DNA of 42,058 nucleotides from Verrucomicrobiaceae bacterium (GTDB taxonomy: Bacteria; Verrucomicrobiota; Verrucomicrobiia; Verrucomicrobiales; Akkermansiaceae): the NCBI GenBank assembly GCA_027487435.1, contig JAIYDP010000008.1, forward strand, positions 1-42,058. The letters are read 5' to 3'. The translations under genes were made by a program, and so were the position numbers. A model generated the notes under the pieces. It ran no database searches, was not told the origin of the DNA, and saw only the letters and a program-made list of their open reading frames with translations. This document shows, in pieces, positions 21,480-31,259 of this stretch. Positions within the stretch are counted from its first letter, which is position 1. Each line of letters opens with the position of its first letter.

Positions 21480-21788
21480 CTGTTACGTAATCTGTAAGTG
21501 CCCCACGTCTAGTCACTCTACAACAGGAAATTTTCAACTTGAAGAACGTGTTGCTCGCTGACGTCACAATGCAGACAAGTCAAAGAAACACGGATTTCTT
21601 TCAGGTTCTAGTGGTAGTTGTTGGGTGAAGGTGAATGGTATTTTTCGAAGCATGTCCAACATTGAGCACACAAAAACTCCTGGAGTGGTAACTGTGAAAC
21701 TTTGGAGATTGAAATTCACAACAATTTCAGAACAAGAATATGCGTACAACGATGAGTGCTCTGCCGCTCCTGCAAACTATTCGCGGAG
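21480..21788. other. Intergenic between partial and intact H3
   Basis: Short ORFs occur on both strands (for example 21564-21749 minus) without family motifs. I looked for a MARTK-like first exon for the partial copy and found none. No terminator hairpin of the animal histone type was recognised. Confidence 0.4.
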
Positions 21789-22328
<540 letters not shown>

Positions 22329-22582
22329 CGTGCTTGATCAGGTGATTTAATTTGCTAAAAAAGGAAGTCGATGAATCTGGGAGGGGGGGTCGGAAATCTG
22401 ACAGGGGGGGGGGGGGATTTCCAAATTTGGATAACAAATTCAAGAACTTGTTACACGCTTTCATCGTTTTCTGCCACTTAGCTTTTGTTACCGTTAAAGA
22501 AAATATGGCTTACACTTGAAAGCAAGATCCTATGACTAATTCGTTCAGATAAATTTCGGCTGTTTAGTTAAATTAACTTGTC
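22329..22582. promoter_or_regulatory. Divergent region between H3 and cathepsin X, with G-run hairpin
   Basis: This 254-bp region separates the H3 start (-) from the cathepsin X start (+). It contains a 7-bp inverted repeat GGAAATC/GATTTCC (22392-22398 and 22416-22422) enclosing a run of 13 G (22404-22416, sharing its last G with the right arm). The 10-bp perfect palindrome CCAAATTTGG (22421-22430) overlaps the right arm. The part near the cathepsin start is AT-rich. Promoter function is inferred from position. Confidence 0.5.
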
Positions 22583-23747
22583 ATGAAGGCCGTTCTCATT
22601 CTGTCGATTGTTATTCTCGCGACGGTTTCGATTCTCATCTCTTGTGACACGAAAGGGCTGTCGCCATAATTCTTTCAAGCTTCCCCCAGTTTCCCAATGG
22701 CCGTCCCGCGTTCTTTCCCCCTTGCCCTCTGAGTCGATGCTGCTCTCCGAGCTTCCCTCGGAATGGGATTGGAGGTACCATTCTTTCGAGTATTCTTACT
22801 CCAGAAATGTAAATGGCACCAACTTCTGTACCAAGAACCTTAACCAACATATTCCTCAGTGTCTGCAATTTTGGGACCGGCTGACGTCGGCAGATTGTGG
22901 AAGTTGCTGGGCTCACGGATCGATGTCTAGTCTTGCCGACCGCATCAAAATCTCTCGGAAGGCTGCTTGGCCGGATATCATACCCGCTATTCAAGGTTGG
23001 TATTACCTGTTGTGTCCCACGTTGTAGACATTCTCAATTGTGGTACTTCGGCTGGAACCTGCGGAGGAGGCTCTCCGATCATGGCATTCAAATTTGTCCA
23101 TGAAAATGGAATCCCCGACGACACGTACGACGTTCTAATTGCGTTTTCATCTTCCAGATGCCAAGCTTACGTCGCCGACGACTTGAAATGCACTGACGAG
23201 CATCGCTGCCAAAACTGCCAGCGTTGAGTATCGTCCGCAAGGTGCTTACATTGTAGCTGGAGTCGGCTGCTTTGCTCAAAAGAACTACACGTTGTATCAC
23301 ATCGACGAATACAGTTCCGTCGTCGGCGAGCAAAAAATGATGGCCGAAATTTACGCTCGCGGCGTTCCCAATTTGTCACCGCTATTGACTTTTCAGCCTA
23401 TTGCCTGCGGAATCAACGCCGACCCCATCGAGTCTTACACTGGGGGAATCATTAAGAGTGCATCTGCGCTTGTATTCCTCTAAGCTCTCAGCCATTGAAC
23501 CGCCGATGATTAATCACATCATCTCAGTCGTGGGATGGGGCGAAGAAGGCGGCGTGAAGTATTGGATAGGCCGAAATTCATGGGGTAGCATACATCCCGT
23601 CCCAATGAATAGTCAGGCATGTACTGGGGAGAGCAGGGATGGTTCAGGATCATCCGTGGCTACAATGCGCTTGGTATTGAGGAGGCATGCTCATGGTTCC
23701 ATCCTTTTTGCTCGTCACTGACACAAGTAGGGCAACCCCTGTCGTGA
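22583..23747 (+). CDS. CTSZ: Cathepsin X/Z-type cysteine carboxypeptidase (C1A)
   Basis: Cathepsin X is a papain-fold lysosomal carboxypeptidase. Ten exons (introns 22625-22655, 22775-22804, 22861-22893, 22996-23027, 23125-23157, 23223-23256, 23364-23396, 23458-23491 and 23585-23616; all 30-34 nt) sum to 873 nt, or 290 aa. A signal peptide ([14 protein letters not shown]) precedes a short propeptide of about 36 residues with one Cys, as in cathepsin X. Mature landmarks: [29 protein letters not shown] (catalytic Cys; HIPQY is the cathepsin X mini-loop), [84 protein letters not shown] (catalytic His) and YWIGRNSWG (Asn). Two introns (22775, 22861) are stop-free multiples of three that would otherwise be mistaken for insertions; removing them restores the family sequence exactly. 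Confidence 0.95.
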
Positions 23748-23924
23748 CTGCAGCGTAGTTTCAAACTTAAGTACACTATGTTGTCACGATACATCTTGAC
23801 TAGTTTATTTTCGCCCTAGCATGCTCGACGTTATGTTTGATATCTAAGAGCTGATGAGAGAAACCTCAACGGACAAACGGCATCTGCTTTCATTGCAATC
23901 ACTGATCTCGCCTAAGACTTAAGT

Positions 23925-25074
23925 TCAGGCCAATGCAAGCAGACCCCAGAAACTATCTTTGACGCGAAACTGTCTTGCTGAGATCCATCTGGAGAGTTTG
24001 CAAAGAAGCAAAGGCTCACAAACACGCGCTGAATGTCTTGTTTGGGGCCATTTCAGTTGCAAAAAGGTCTCTGCTAGCGGAAAACATAGTGTTCTCAGCA
24101 TTGGCTGAGATGTTCTCTCCAAGATGGACCTGTGGTTCCGAAAAGAGATCTGAAGAAGAGATTGACTTCTTGTTCCAAAATCTCGCCTGAATATCGGCGT
24201 TGTTTGAGTTGGATGCATCCGGAGCGAGCACCTGCATCTGGGGTTCCCTCTTTGAAGCAGCAACCAATCTACTTGGTCGTGAGTTGCGGAGAGCTGGCAC
24301 GCACGTTTCTTGAGAATCAGTCGGGCTTTCGGTGAGAGAGAGTTTCGGAAACTGAGTCCTTCACGTCAGCACAACTATGCCATAGCGATACAATGGGTCG
24401 GCGGCGATAGTCTTCGCTTCACATGAGTCATTGGGGGCTGCCGCCGCTGCAGGGAACACAACTGCAGTACCGAGCTTCGTTGCGCCAAGCGAAGTTTTCT
24501 TTGAGGACACAGGACGCTTCAAAAGGGTAGAGGATTTCGCTTCTGACGCGGTCCGAACCATAGGGGAGGCGGACGACGGAAGATTTGGCTGCAGATGAGG
24601 ACGTGCAGACGTTTCAGCAGCAACGGGGACTGGCATCTCATGCACTGAGCTGCTTGTTAACTCAACTGAATGCTCGTCAGGATGCAGCGCAACTTCCTTC
24701 CTGAAATGTCAGCCGAAATCTGAAGCGCCACACTTAAGCTCCAAGGCAGCAAGGCTGTGGAGATGATTCTTGTACAACTCAGCAGCCCTTGATGTGTACT
24801 TAGCCTCTATTCTGCTAGCGCCAGCTCCAGTTATGCCATGCTGACTGAAGAAAGTTGCTGCATTGGCATTTCCACCAACAACCATGTTTGCAATCTGCTC
24901 CGGAGTCCATGTATCGAACTCAATGGACCGAACAAATGAAACATGAACACCGAGTTTTCGATGCTGCCCGGCGCAATCTAAACACAGGAGGATCCCAAAG
25001 GAGGTCGATGCCCATGCAGGGTTTTTTGTCCCACAATCGATGCAGACCTGAACAATCACCTTGAAAGCGGCCAT
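23925..25074 (-). CDS. ArfGAP2/3 (Glo3)-type Arf GTPase-activating protein
   Basis: ArfGAP2/3 stimulates GTP hydrolysis on Arf1 at COPI vesicles. Four exons (introns 24701-24733, 24359-24391 and 23989-24025; 33-37 nt) sum to 1047 nt, or 348 aa. The zinc finger is complete: CIDC (11-14), then CLDC 16 residues later, with the arginine finger in [18 protein letters not shown] and [16 protein letters not shown], then [17 protein letters not shown]. The middle is Ser/Ala/Pro-rich and disordered. Toward the C-terminus, [15 protein letters not shown] matches the ArfGAP2/3 C-terminal box (xxxKxISSxxxF). The protein starts unusually close to the zinc finger (MAAFKVIVQ), so a missed upstream exon is possible. 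The start codon diverges from the golgin gene by about 130 bp. Confidence 0.9.
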
Positions 25075-25203
25075 TGTACTTTATTCTCTTGTTTCGATCG
25101 AACCTTCTTCAGCGCATTAGCGCTGGCTTCGAGGCACAGGTGCTTTGCAGAGGCCATTCGCAGTGAGAATAAAGATGTGTGGGTTGCTGCTGTTAGTTTT
25201 TAG

Positions 25204-27572
25204 TATGTTGTCTATTTTCGGTGAGGAAGTCAGGAAAAAACTAGCTGAAGGACAGAAAATGTTTGACGAAGCCTTTGATGCGCAGAAAGCTTCCAACGGG
25301 AGGGAGGTCTCGGCTTGTCCTTTTTGTCTGAGACATGAGGAGATCAATTTCTCTGATGCTCCGCTGGGTCGCAGTCAAGAAAGGGCTCTGCCATCTCGCC
25401 CGAATGCACAATCCACAGTATAGGGCTGATGTATTAAATATCTAATTGCTCTAGTCCTCTGATCAATTTGAAGTCCTTTCCAAAGCCGACCTCATTGCCG
25501 TTGTGACACGACAGAAACGACAAATCGCAGCACTTAATGAGCAATGCCGATGTGCCCTGCTCACGTTATGCCTGACAGTGCAAGCGCAAGGCAGAGGAAG
25601 TCAAGATGAAGTCACCCAATTGCAGCAAACTCTAACAAAGCATCAATCTGAGGCAAAGGCTCTCGTTAGGAAGCTTCGTTCTGAGGTAGCATTCTCCTTA
25701 AAATTTTAAACACTGGCAGATTTTATCCCTCAAAAAGACAGTGGAGGATCAGCAGCAATTGATTCCCGAGTCGCCGACGACATTGGCGAAGTCTCTCGTT
25801 CTCCACATTGTCGATGACTCGCTTTCAAAAGTGCACCCATCAGACCCTCGCAGGGCCGCTCTTCCTGTTGTCTATGCCATCGCTAAGTTCCTCTCAGACG
25901 GCAACACTCAACATCTTGCCGTCTTATCGGACGAGCGTCTCGATGAAGTTGACGCAGCGATTTCCGGCGTAGTCGATGCGGCAAGAACGCTGATGCAGAG
26001 GTTCACAATGCCTGAAGCATGTTTATATGTCAGCACGAAGCTGCGAGTCGATGGTTTGTCTCAGCAGTTGTCAATCAAAAAGCGTGAAGTGGACGAATGT
26101 CTTACAAAAATGTCGTCTCTAGAAGAACAGGTAGACGCAGAGCGTGCCCTGCGCGCCGATGCGGAGACTGAACGAGACACTCAGATCAAACTGAGAGAGA
26201 TGGCAGATCGCGTCCGAGACTCCGCCTTGGAGCGCGAGTCGCAAGCGAAGCAGCTCGTCGAAGCAGAGAACATTGACGAGGCTCGGGCCCTTGCCGTTGT
26301 CGCTTATGCAGACGATCGTTGGGTTGTCTCTGATAGTCGCCAAGGCCGGGTCTGTCGACGACTCTCCAGTGGACATGTGGACGGCAATGTCCCATTGGCA
26401 CTCATCGACAACTCTCCTAAATCCGTTTTTCGGACCATCCCTCAGCTGGTTCTGGTTCCTCTTTTGTTGGCTGATAAATCTTCAGACGGAGCAACTGGCG
26501 AAATCCTCAGCGGCGTTGGAGAGGCTTCAGTCTGAGTTCACTTCATACAAGGTTCGAGCGGCTGCCATCATGAAGCAGAAGGCGATGGACATTCTTGATC
26601 CTGTGCGTTGATGTGCGGGCACTCCTGACTCTCAGACGGAATCCCTTCATGAAAAGCCCTATCCTGTGCCACTTGTTCCGCAACCCCCTTCCAAGGGGGC
26701 CAACGACGACCGCGTGAGGGAATTGCAAGAAGCGAAAGCAAGCCTGGAGGCAGATCTGGCTGCAAGTCGCCAGGAAAATGCGCGTTTGCGGGAAGAATTG
26801 AGTTGTATGGTCAAAGCTCAGTCGGAGGCGGTCCTCAAGCTTGATGAAGAACACAAGGACATTGTTCATTCTATGCAACGAGGTACTCTCTCTCTCTCTC
26901 TCTGAGGCCGTTTTGACGCAGGATGATTGCTTCCAAAAGGTTTCCGATGTTGAGCGGAGGCTTAGAGAGTTGGAACTGGAGTCGGAAGCCCATCATGCCA
27001 ATTCAAGAAAGCTCATCGAAGCGAAGGATGCGGAACTCTTCGAGCTGAGATTCAGGATCAAGGTTTGCATTCGTTTCGTACTCTCAAGCTTGCAGAATGC
27101 GTCGAAAGATATCGAACGACCTCGACCAAAGGAAGTCTCAGTCGACAATGTTGCAACGACATCTCAACCAAGTCATTCGAATGGGATCTCCGGAGAAGCA
27201 GAAGAAGTCATTCTTCCTCTTGCAAAAGTAGTTGCGTTCAAAGACAGCGAGATCTCCTTTCTCCGAAATCGCATTTCGCAGCTGGAGAACTCCTTAGAAG
27301 AATCTTTGAAGTCTCAATGCAACACCGACATCGTTTATCTCCAAAATGTTTGTAGGCAGTATCTCATGACTCAGGAAGAGGTTCTTCTTCGCTGGTAGCA
27401 AGCCTAACAGAGCAGAGTCTTCTTCCCGTCGTGTGCCGTCTTCTCAAATTGGATCCATCGCAGCGGAAGCGAGTGGAAGAGTCTCACAAGGTACTAAGGC
27501 TTTGCATGGCTAAATTAATGTGCAAAGCCGGCGTCCACATTGAAACGGATGGCAGAAAGCTTGTGGAAGTAA
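25204..27572 (+). CDS. GRIP-domain golgin (coiled-coil, trans-Golgi tether)
   Basis: GRIP golgins bind Arl1 at the trans-Golgi and tether vesicles. The likely start is ATG 25204 (MLSIFGEEVRKKLAEG); ATG 25175 in the same frame is an alternative. Introns placed with fair confidence: 25418-25454, 25552-25584, 25686-25719, 26449-26485, 26603-26635, 27063-27095, 27381-27415 and 27491-27527. One more, around 26864-26921, contains a (CT)9 repeat and is not resolved. The product is heptad-rich throughout: RKQRQ-type N-terminus, LSIKKREVDECLTKMSSLEE, EFTSYKVRAAAIMKQKAMDI, RVRELQEAKASLEADLAASR, VERRLRELELESEAHHAN. The C-terminal GRIP-like module reads DIVYLQNVCRQYLMTQEE joined to SLLPVVCRLLKLDPSQRKRV; the Tyr and the hydrophobic spacing fit GRIP. 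The central 25740-26020 stretch is a compact, less coiled region. Exact length is uncertain, roughly 650-700 aa. Confidence 0.78.
26886..26903 (+). repeat. (CT)9 microsatellite within a golgin intron
   Basis: Nine perfect CT units directly follow GGTA. The repeat lies where the coding frame of the golgin must change, so it is almost certainly intronic and may serve as a polypyrimidine stretch. Length polymorphism is likely. Confidence 0.85.
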
Positions 27573-28003
27573 CTGAGGAAAGCGTTGAAGAAATTTCTTT
27601 GAGTTAGCTTTTCTTGTCTGAGCTCCTTCCGGTCTTTCCGCTTGTTGTTCATCTATGTTGTGTATTACCGCCATGACTGTAGGCTGTGTCGTTGTCGTTT
27701 GAAGAACTTCCATGCAGACAACGCCCTGCCGTTCCTATACTTTAACACCCTGACCAGAGGAGCTTGGCAACTCGACGCCCCCTTGATCAACATCCAGACC
27801 TTACAGTAAATTCGTGCAATGTCGGGTCAAACGCTATGTTCGCGATAAAATGCCCTCACTACCACGGGGGTCATTGTTGCGCTTTCTGTTTATTGGTAAC
27901 ACATCGTCGACATGCGGCGCCCGTATCCACGCTCTCAGCGGCGCAAACCGATTCCCCCTGCACGAGCTTGCTTGTTTTCTTAACAGACGTAAACTTTAGA
28001 GCC
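27573..28003. other. Intergenic between golgin and FHIP genes
   Basis: This 431-bp stretch lies between two same-strand genes. A plus ORF (27764-28162) overlaps the FHIP start in another frame and shows no motif. CTTAACAG at 27979-27986 resembles a local acceptor, so an intron in the FHIP 5' UTR is possible. Nothing else is supportable. Confidence 0.4.
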
Positions 28004-30036
28004 ATGAACTTTTTTCGAGGCGTCAGCAATGTTTTGTTCCCACAAGCGAAGCCGGAGCAGAATTTCAATGCGAATTGTGAAGTGATAAAGGCTTATGACG
28101 AAGCTATCAGGACGTCGAGAAAGAGTGCGGCGACGTTTCTTGCTCTCACCACGCAGACCTGACGCCAGACAAACTTGCCACTGATTTGGGCCTCTTCAAT
28201 GCAATAGATGACATGCAGAAACTTTTGATTTCTGAAGACAAGTCTCTCATGTCTCTCTCGTCTTCGACTCCACCTTGCTTTGAGCTGCTGATCCAGAACC
28301 GAGTGGTAGAACTGCTCTGTAAGGTCGGCACGGTGCAAGTTTTTCAAAGTTGTACTCATATCTTACCATGAAAGAATTCTCCCATGGTTCTATCGGCCGT
28401 TCTCCGTTTCATTCATATTATCCTTGGTCTGCGGTTTCCGGTCCTCCGACAATCAAACGTCACAGTTTCTATAATCAACTTAGTGGAGACTGTCCATGTC
28501 TAGTTGATGATACCTTCTCTCATACTGAAGGCGCGGCAGTCTGATGCGGATGTGACGAAAGTTGCGTTCGTCCTTGAGGACTTAGCGTCCAATCTTGCGC
28601 TTGACCCATCACTTCTGTGTTGCTTTTTTCACTCTCCAACCCCTGTTGGTTCACGGTTTGTGTTCTTATAAGTCAGTCGGAGCCGCCTCAATGTTCGCTT
28701 CTCTTGTTGTGCCTGTCGCTCGTTGACCATGTCAAAGTTAGAGCCGACATCAATAAGGCGCTGTGTAGCTTGCTTCGCATTCGCAATAGATCGTTTGAGG
28801 AATACGTCATCAAGCAATCTGGCCTGTCTAAGCGATTGGTTGCAGCAGTATCGAGGGCTTTCGAGGAGTGCATGAAGTCGAGACGGACAGACGATTTTGT
28901 AGAAGTCTGTTGTCGTTTGGATGGCGTCTACGCGGCGGCTGGCCTTGTACTTTTCTCTTTTCCGTCTTCACTGACGGCTAGGACGTAGTGTTTGCAGTAG
29001 ATGAGGAACTGGAAACTGCGTTTGGAAAGCAAGTGCTGCGGAGGGCGTTGGTCAACAAGTGATTGCAGTTGTCGACAGTCTCATGAGGCAGATCGGAGGA
29101 TGATGCTCTTTTGACTTGTCGCGCTCTAAGCCAGGTTTTGCAAAGGGCCAGTTCCCCACCTTTCTTGCAGTGTGTTATTAGTGTTTTATTTCCCGTTTCC
29201 ATGGAAGACGACGATACCTTTTTTCGGGCGAATTTCTTCGAATACGCAGACGCTGTTTCTGATGACGTGTGAGGGGTCTGGAGATTCTGATTGAGTAGCT
29301 CTCTGCGTCATTCTTTCTCCTCCTTCTTCAGTGTGTTGAGGCAATGTCTTTTGATCTGCTAACTTTCTTCTTTATCCGGCCCTTCAAGAAGTTTGAAATA
29401 CAATCGTCGGTGCTCTTTGCCCAAGAACTAAAAGAGTCTATCATCCGTGTTTCTCTGACACTGCAGTTTGGACTTGCTGGTTTTCAACAGCGGGTACCAA
29501 CCTTCGATTTCCGAGCTCTACTGGCGATGTGGTCATATCTGCAATTCCTGGAGAGATGACGGAGATATGTTCGACACCAAGTTGATCAACATGCTGCTGC
29601 TTCGCCTGAGAAAAGCACTGACTAATTCTCCAGCACTCAATGCCCTATTAACTGGGGTTCTCACTCATGTTCTTATCGTGTCTTCGAATCTTTCTCTCTT
29701 GTCGGCTGCGCTCAAGTTTCCTAACGATCACGACTGCTTGACTTCAACCTTGAAAACGATACACGACGAAGTTGGTATAAGGGCAAGCAAGACTCCTGAG
29801 CATAGTGGATTCGCGCAGTCTGTACAGCAGGAAAGAGACAGCATGGCGAAGGAGACAAGGATTCGTTCGGATTCCAGGTTGCTGCACGGACCTGCAAGTT
29901 TGCTGACTGCACGAGAATGTACGAGGAATTTGAGAATCAGTCGTCTCTTCGGTTCAAACGCGGAGTGATTATCTTGCAAGATTTCGTTGACGAACTCAAA
30001 AGCATTGAGCGAGCAGCTGCAGAGAAGTTACAATGA
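28004..30036 (+). CDS. FHIP-family (FTS-Hook-interacting, FAM160) dynein adaptor subunit
   Basis: FHIP proteins form the FTS-Hook-FHIP complex linking dynein to early endosomes (Rab5) or other vesicles. The start is ATG 28004 (MNFFRGVSNVLFPQ). Introns placed include 28125-28156, 28332-28373, 28465-28503, 28947-28981, 29059-29091, 29270-29301 and 29878-29915; the region 29400-29560 is unresolved. Conserved FHIP/RAI16-like segments: PPCFELLIQNRVVELLCKVG, VLSAVLRFIHIILGLRFPVL, KVAFVLEDLASNLALDPSLL, ADINKALCSLLRI, DALLTCRALSQVLQRASSPP, NSPALNALLTGVLTHVLIVS, and a C-terminal VIILQDFVDELKSIE equivalent to the family's terminal LEEFCKEL helix. Together this is an alpha-helical repeat protein of about 550-600 aa. 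Family assignment rests on pattern matching along the length. FHIP1 versus FHIP2 is not decidable here. Confidence 0.78.
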
Positions 30037-30270
30037 CCTGATTCTGCAAAGTTGTAATGCGATTGTATTTATGTTAATTCGCTTCAAGCCGTTCCAGATT
30101 CGACGAAAGCATGGCCTTTTCTGTACCACAATTTTGACCACAATTTTGTGGTGGGGGGAGCCGGATGCCAGATTGTAACCTCCGACATGAACCGCTGTGC
30201 ACGTGTGGCTGGGGACCGCAGAGCATGAGAAGTTGTGGTTCTCGTTGTTTTGAGTCGGCGGTCCTCAGTC

Positions 30271-31131
30271 ATGACTTTTTTGTGGCTAGGATTCATCCTT
30301 CAGGTCGCCAGCATGAGGGGGAGAATTGCAATCTCTGAGCTGGTTGAACAGCATCCTGCGTGCGACTATTCTCCTCTCCATGTTGTTCACTACTCAAACC
30401 ATGCTCTGAGCAATCAAACAATCAAGTTCGCTGGCCCATTGCTTGCTCAGGCTCATTTGACTCAACAACGTAAAGAAAGGTCCAGAACAGACAACTCATT
30501 TGTACAAGGCTCAGGCAATGATCTTGAAACGCTTGCATCATTTGCGCTTCATCAGATATCGTCCTCAAAGATCTTGCTCAAGGAGCATCCAAGTCGCTGG
30601 ACTCAAGATGCTGAAGATCACAACAACCGAATCTCCTCGATGTCCGATAGCGACAATGACGATGTCATCAACTCAACTTCTACCGGAGATGCAATTCTTT
30701 CCAACGAAATCCCATCAGAGGAAGACCCTTCATGGAGTGACAACGACGCTGGCCATCGCACGAAGCGTTCCTCGCGCCTCCGGCTCCGTGCAAGGATGAA
30801 GAGGGCTGAAATGTTGCCACTGCACTCGACGAAGGACGTACTGAAGCGATGGTTTATCCGCAACGCTCAATATCCGTACCCAAACGACGAAGTCACTGAC
30901 CGGCTGAGTGAGTTCAGCGGCCTGAGCCGAAAGCAGCTATCTCAGTGGTTCCTCAATGTGCGAAAGCGTCATTGGCTGAGACTCGCAAGGCAACTCCGGT
31001 TCAATTTTGGCTCAGAGCTGAGCAAAACTGAGAAGGCCAAGATGCAAACGATGTTGCTTCGCTCCAAGTTCTTCCAAGAGCTCGCCGACGACCCGGAATT
31101 TAAAGATCTCTCGGCTGTTCGAGCGCGGTGA
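30271..31131 (+). CDS. TALE-class homeodomain transcription factor
   Basis: This is an open frame of 286 aa from ATG 30271; it reads back to a GTG at 30235, and ATG 30313 (MRGRIAISELVEQ) is an alternative start. The C-terminal third holds a three-amino-acid-loop-extension homeodomain: LKRWFIRNAQYPYPNDEV, LSEFSGLSRKQLSQWFLN, then VRKRHW. The PYP loop and the invariant WFxN with a following basic stretch are diagnostic of the TALE class (PBC/KNOX/MEIS/CUP type), which contacts DNA through Asn51 and Arg residues of helix 3. Upstream lies an acidic, Ser-rich segment (MSDSDNDDVINSTSTGD; SEEDPSWSDNDAG), possibly an activation or phospho-regulated region, then a basic patch (RSSRLRLRARMKR). I see no MEIS, PBC or KNOX co-domain. 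Unusually for this window, I found no intron. It converges on the DOCK gene. Confidence 0.9.
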   Translation: MTFLWLGFILQVASMRGRIAISELVEQHPACDYSPLHVVHYSNHALSNQTIKFAGPLLAQAHLTQQRKERSRTDNSFVQGSGNDLETLASFALHQISSSKILLKEHPSRWTQDAEDHNNRISSMSDSDNDDVINSTSTGDAILSNEIPSEEDPSWSDNDAGHRTKRSSRLRLRARMKRAEMLPLHSTKDVLKRWFIRNAQYPYPNDEVTDRLSEFSGLSRKQLSQWFLNVRKRHWLRLARQLRFNFGSELSKTEKAKMQTMLLRSKFFQELADDPEFKDLSAVRAR

Positions 31132-31259
31132 TGGCTAGTTTGTATTCTCGCATGGGCGCAACGTCGCCAGTATTTAAGTGTAAATTAGCGTTGTCCTGAT
31201 ATGGTCCTCAAGCATTCGATTGCTTCCCGCACAACAGCTGCTCGCGTGAGTTCGTTCAT

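Noticed and set aside
22861..22893. A lineage-specific insertion before the catalytic Cys of cathepsin X
   Set aside because: The 33 nt have a CTGAC-type 3' end, and removing them gives the exact family motif HIPQYCGSCW.
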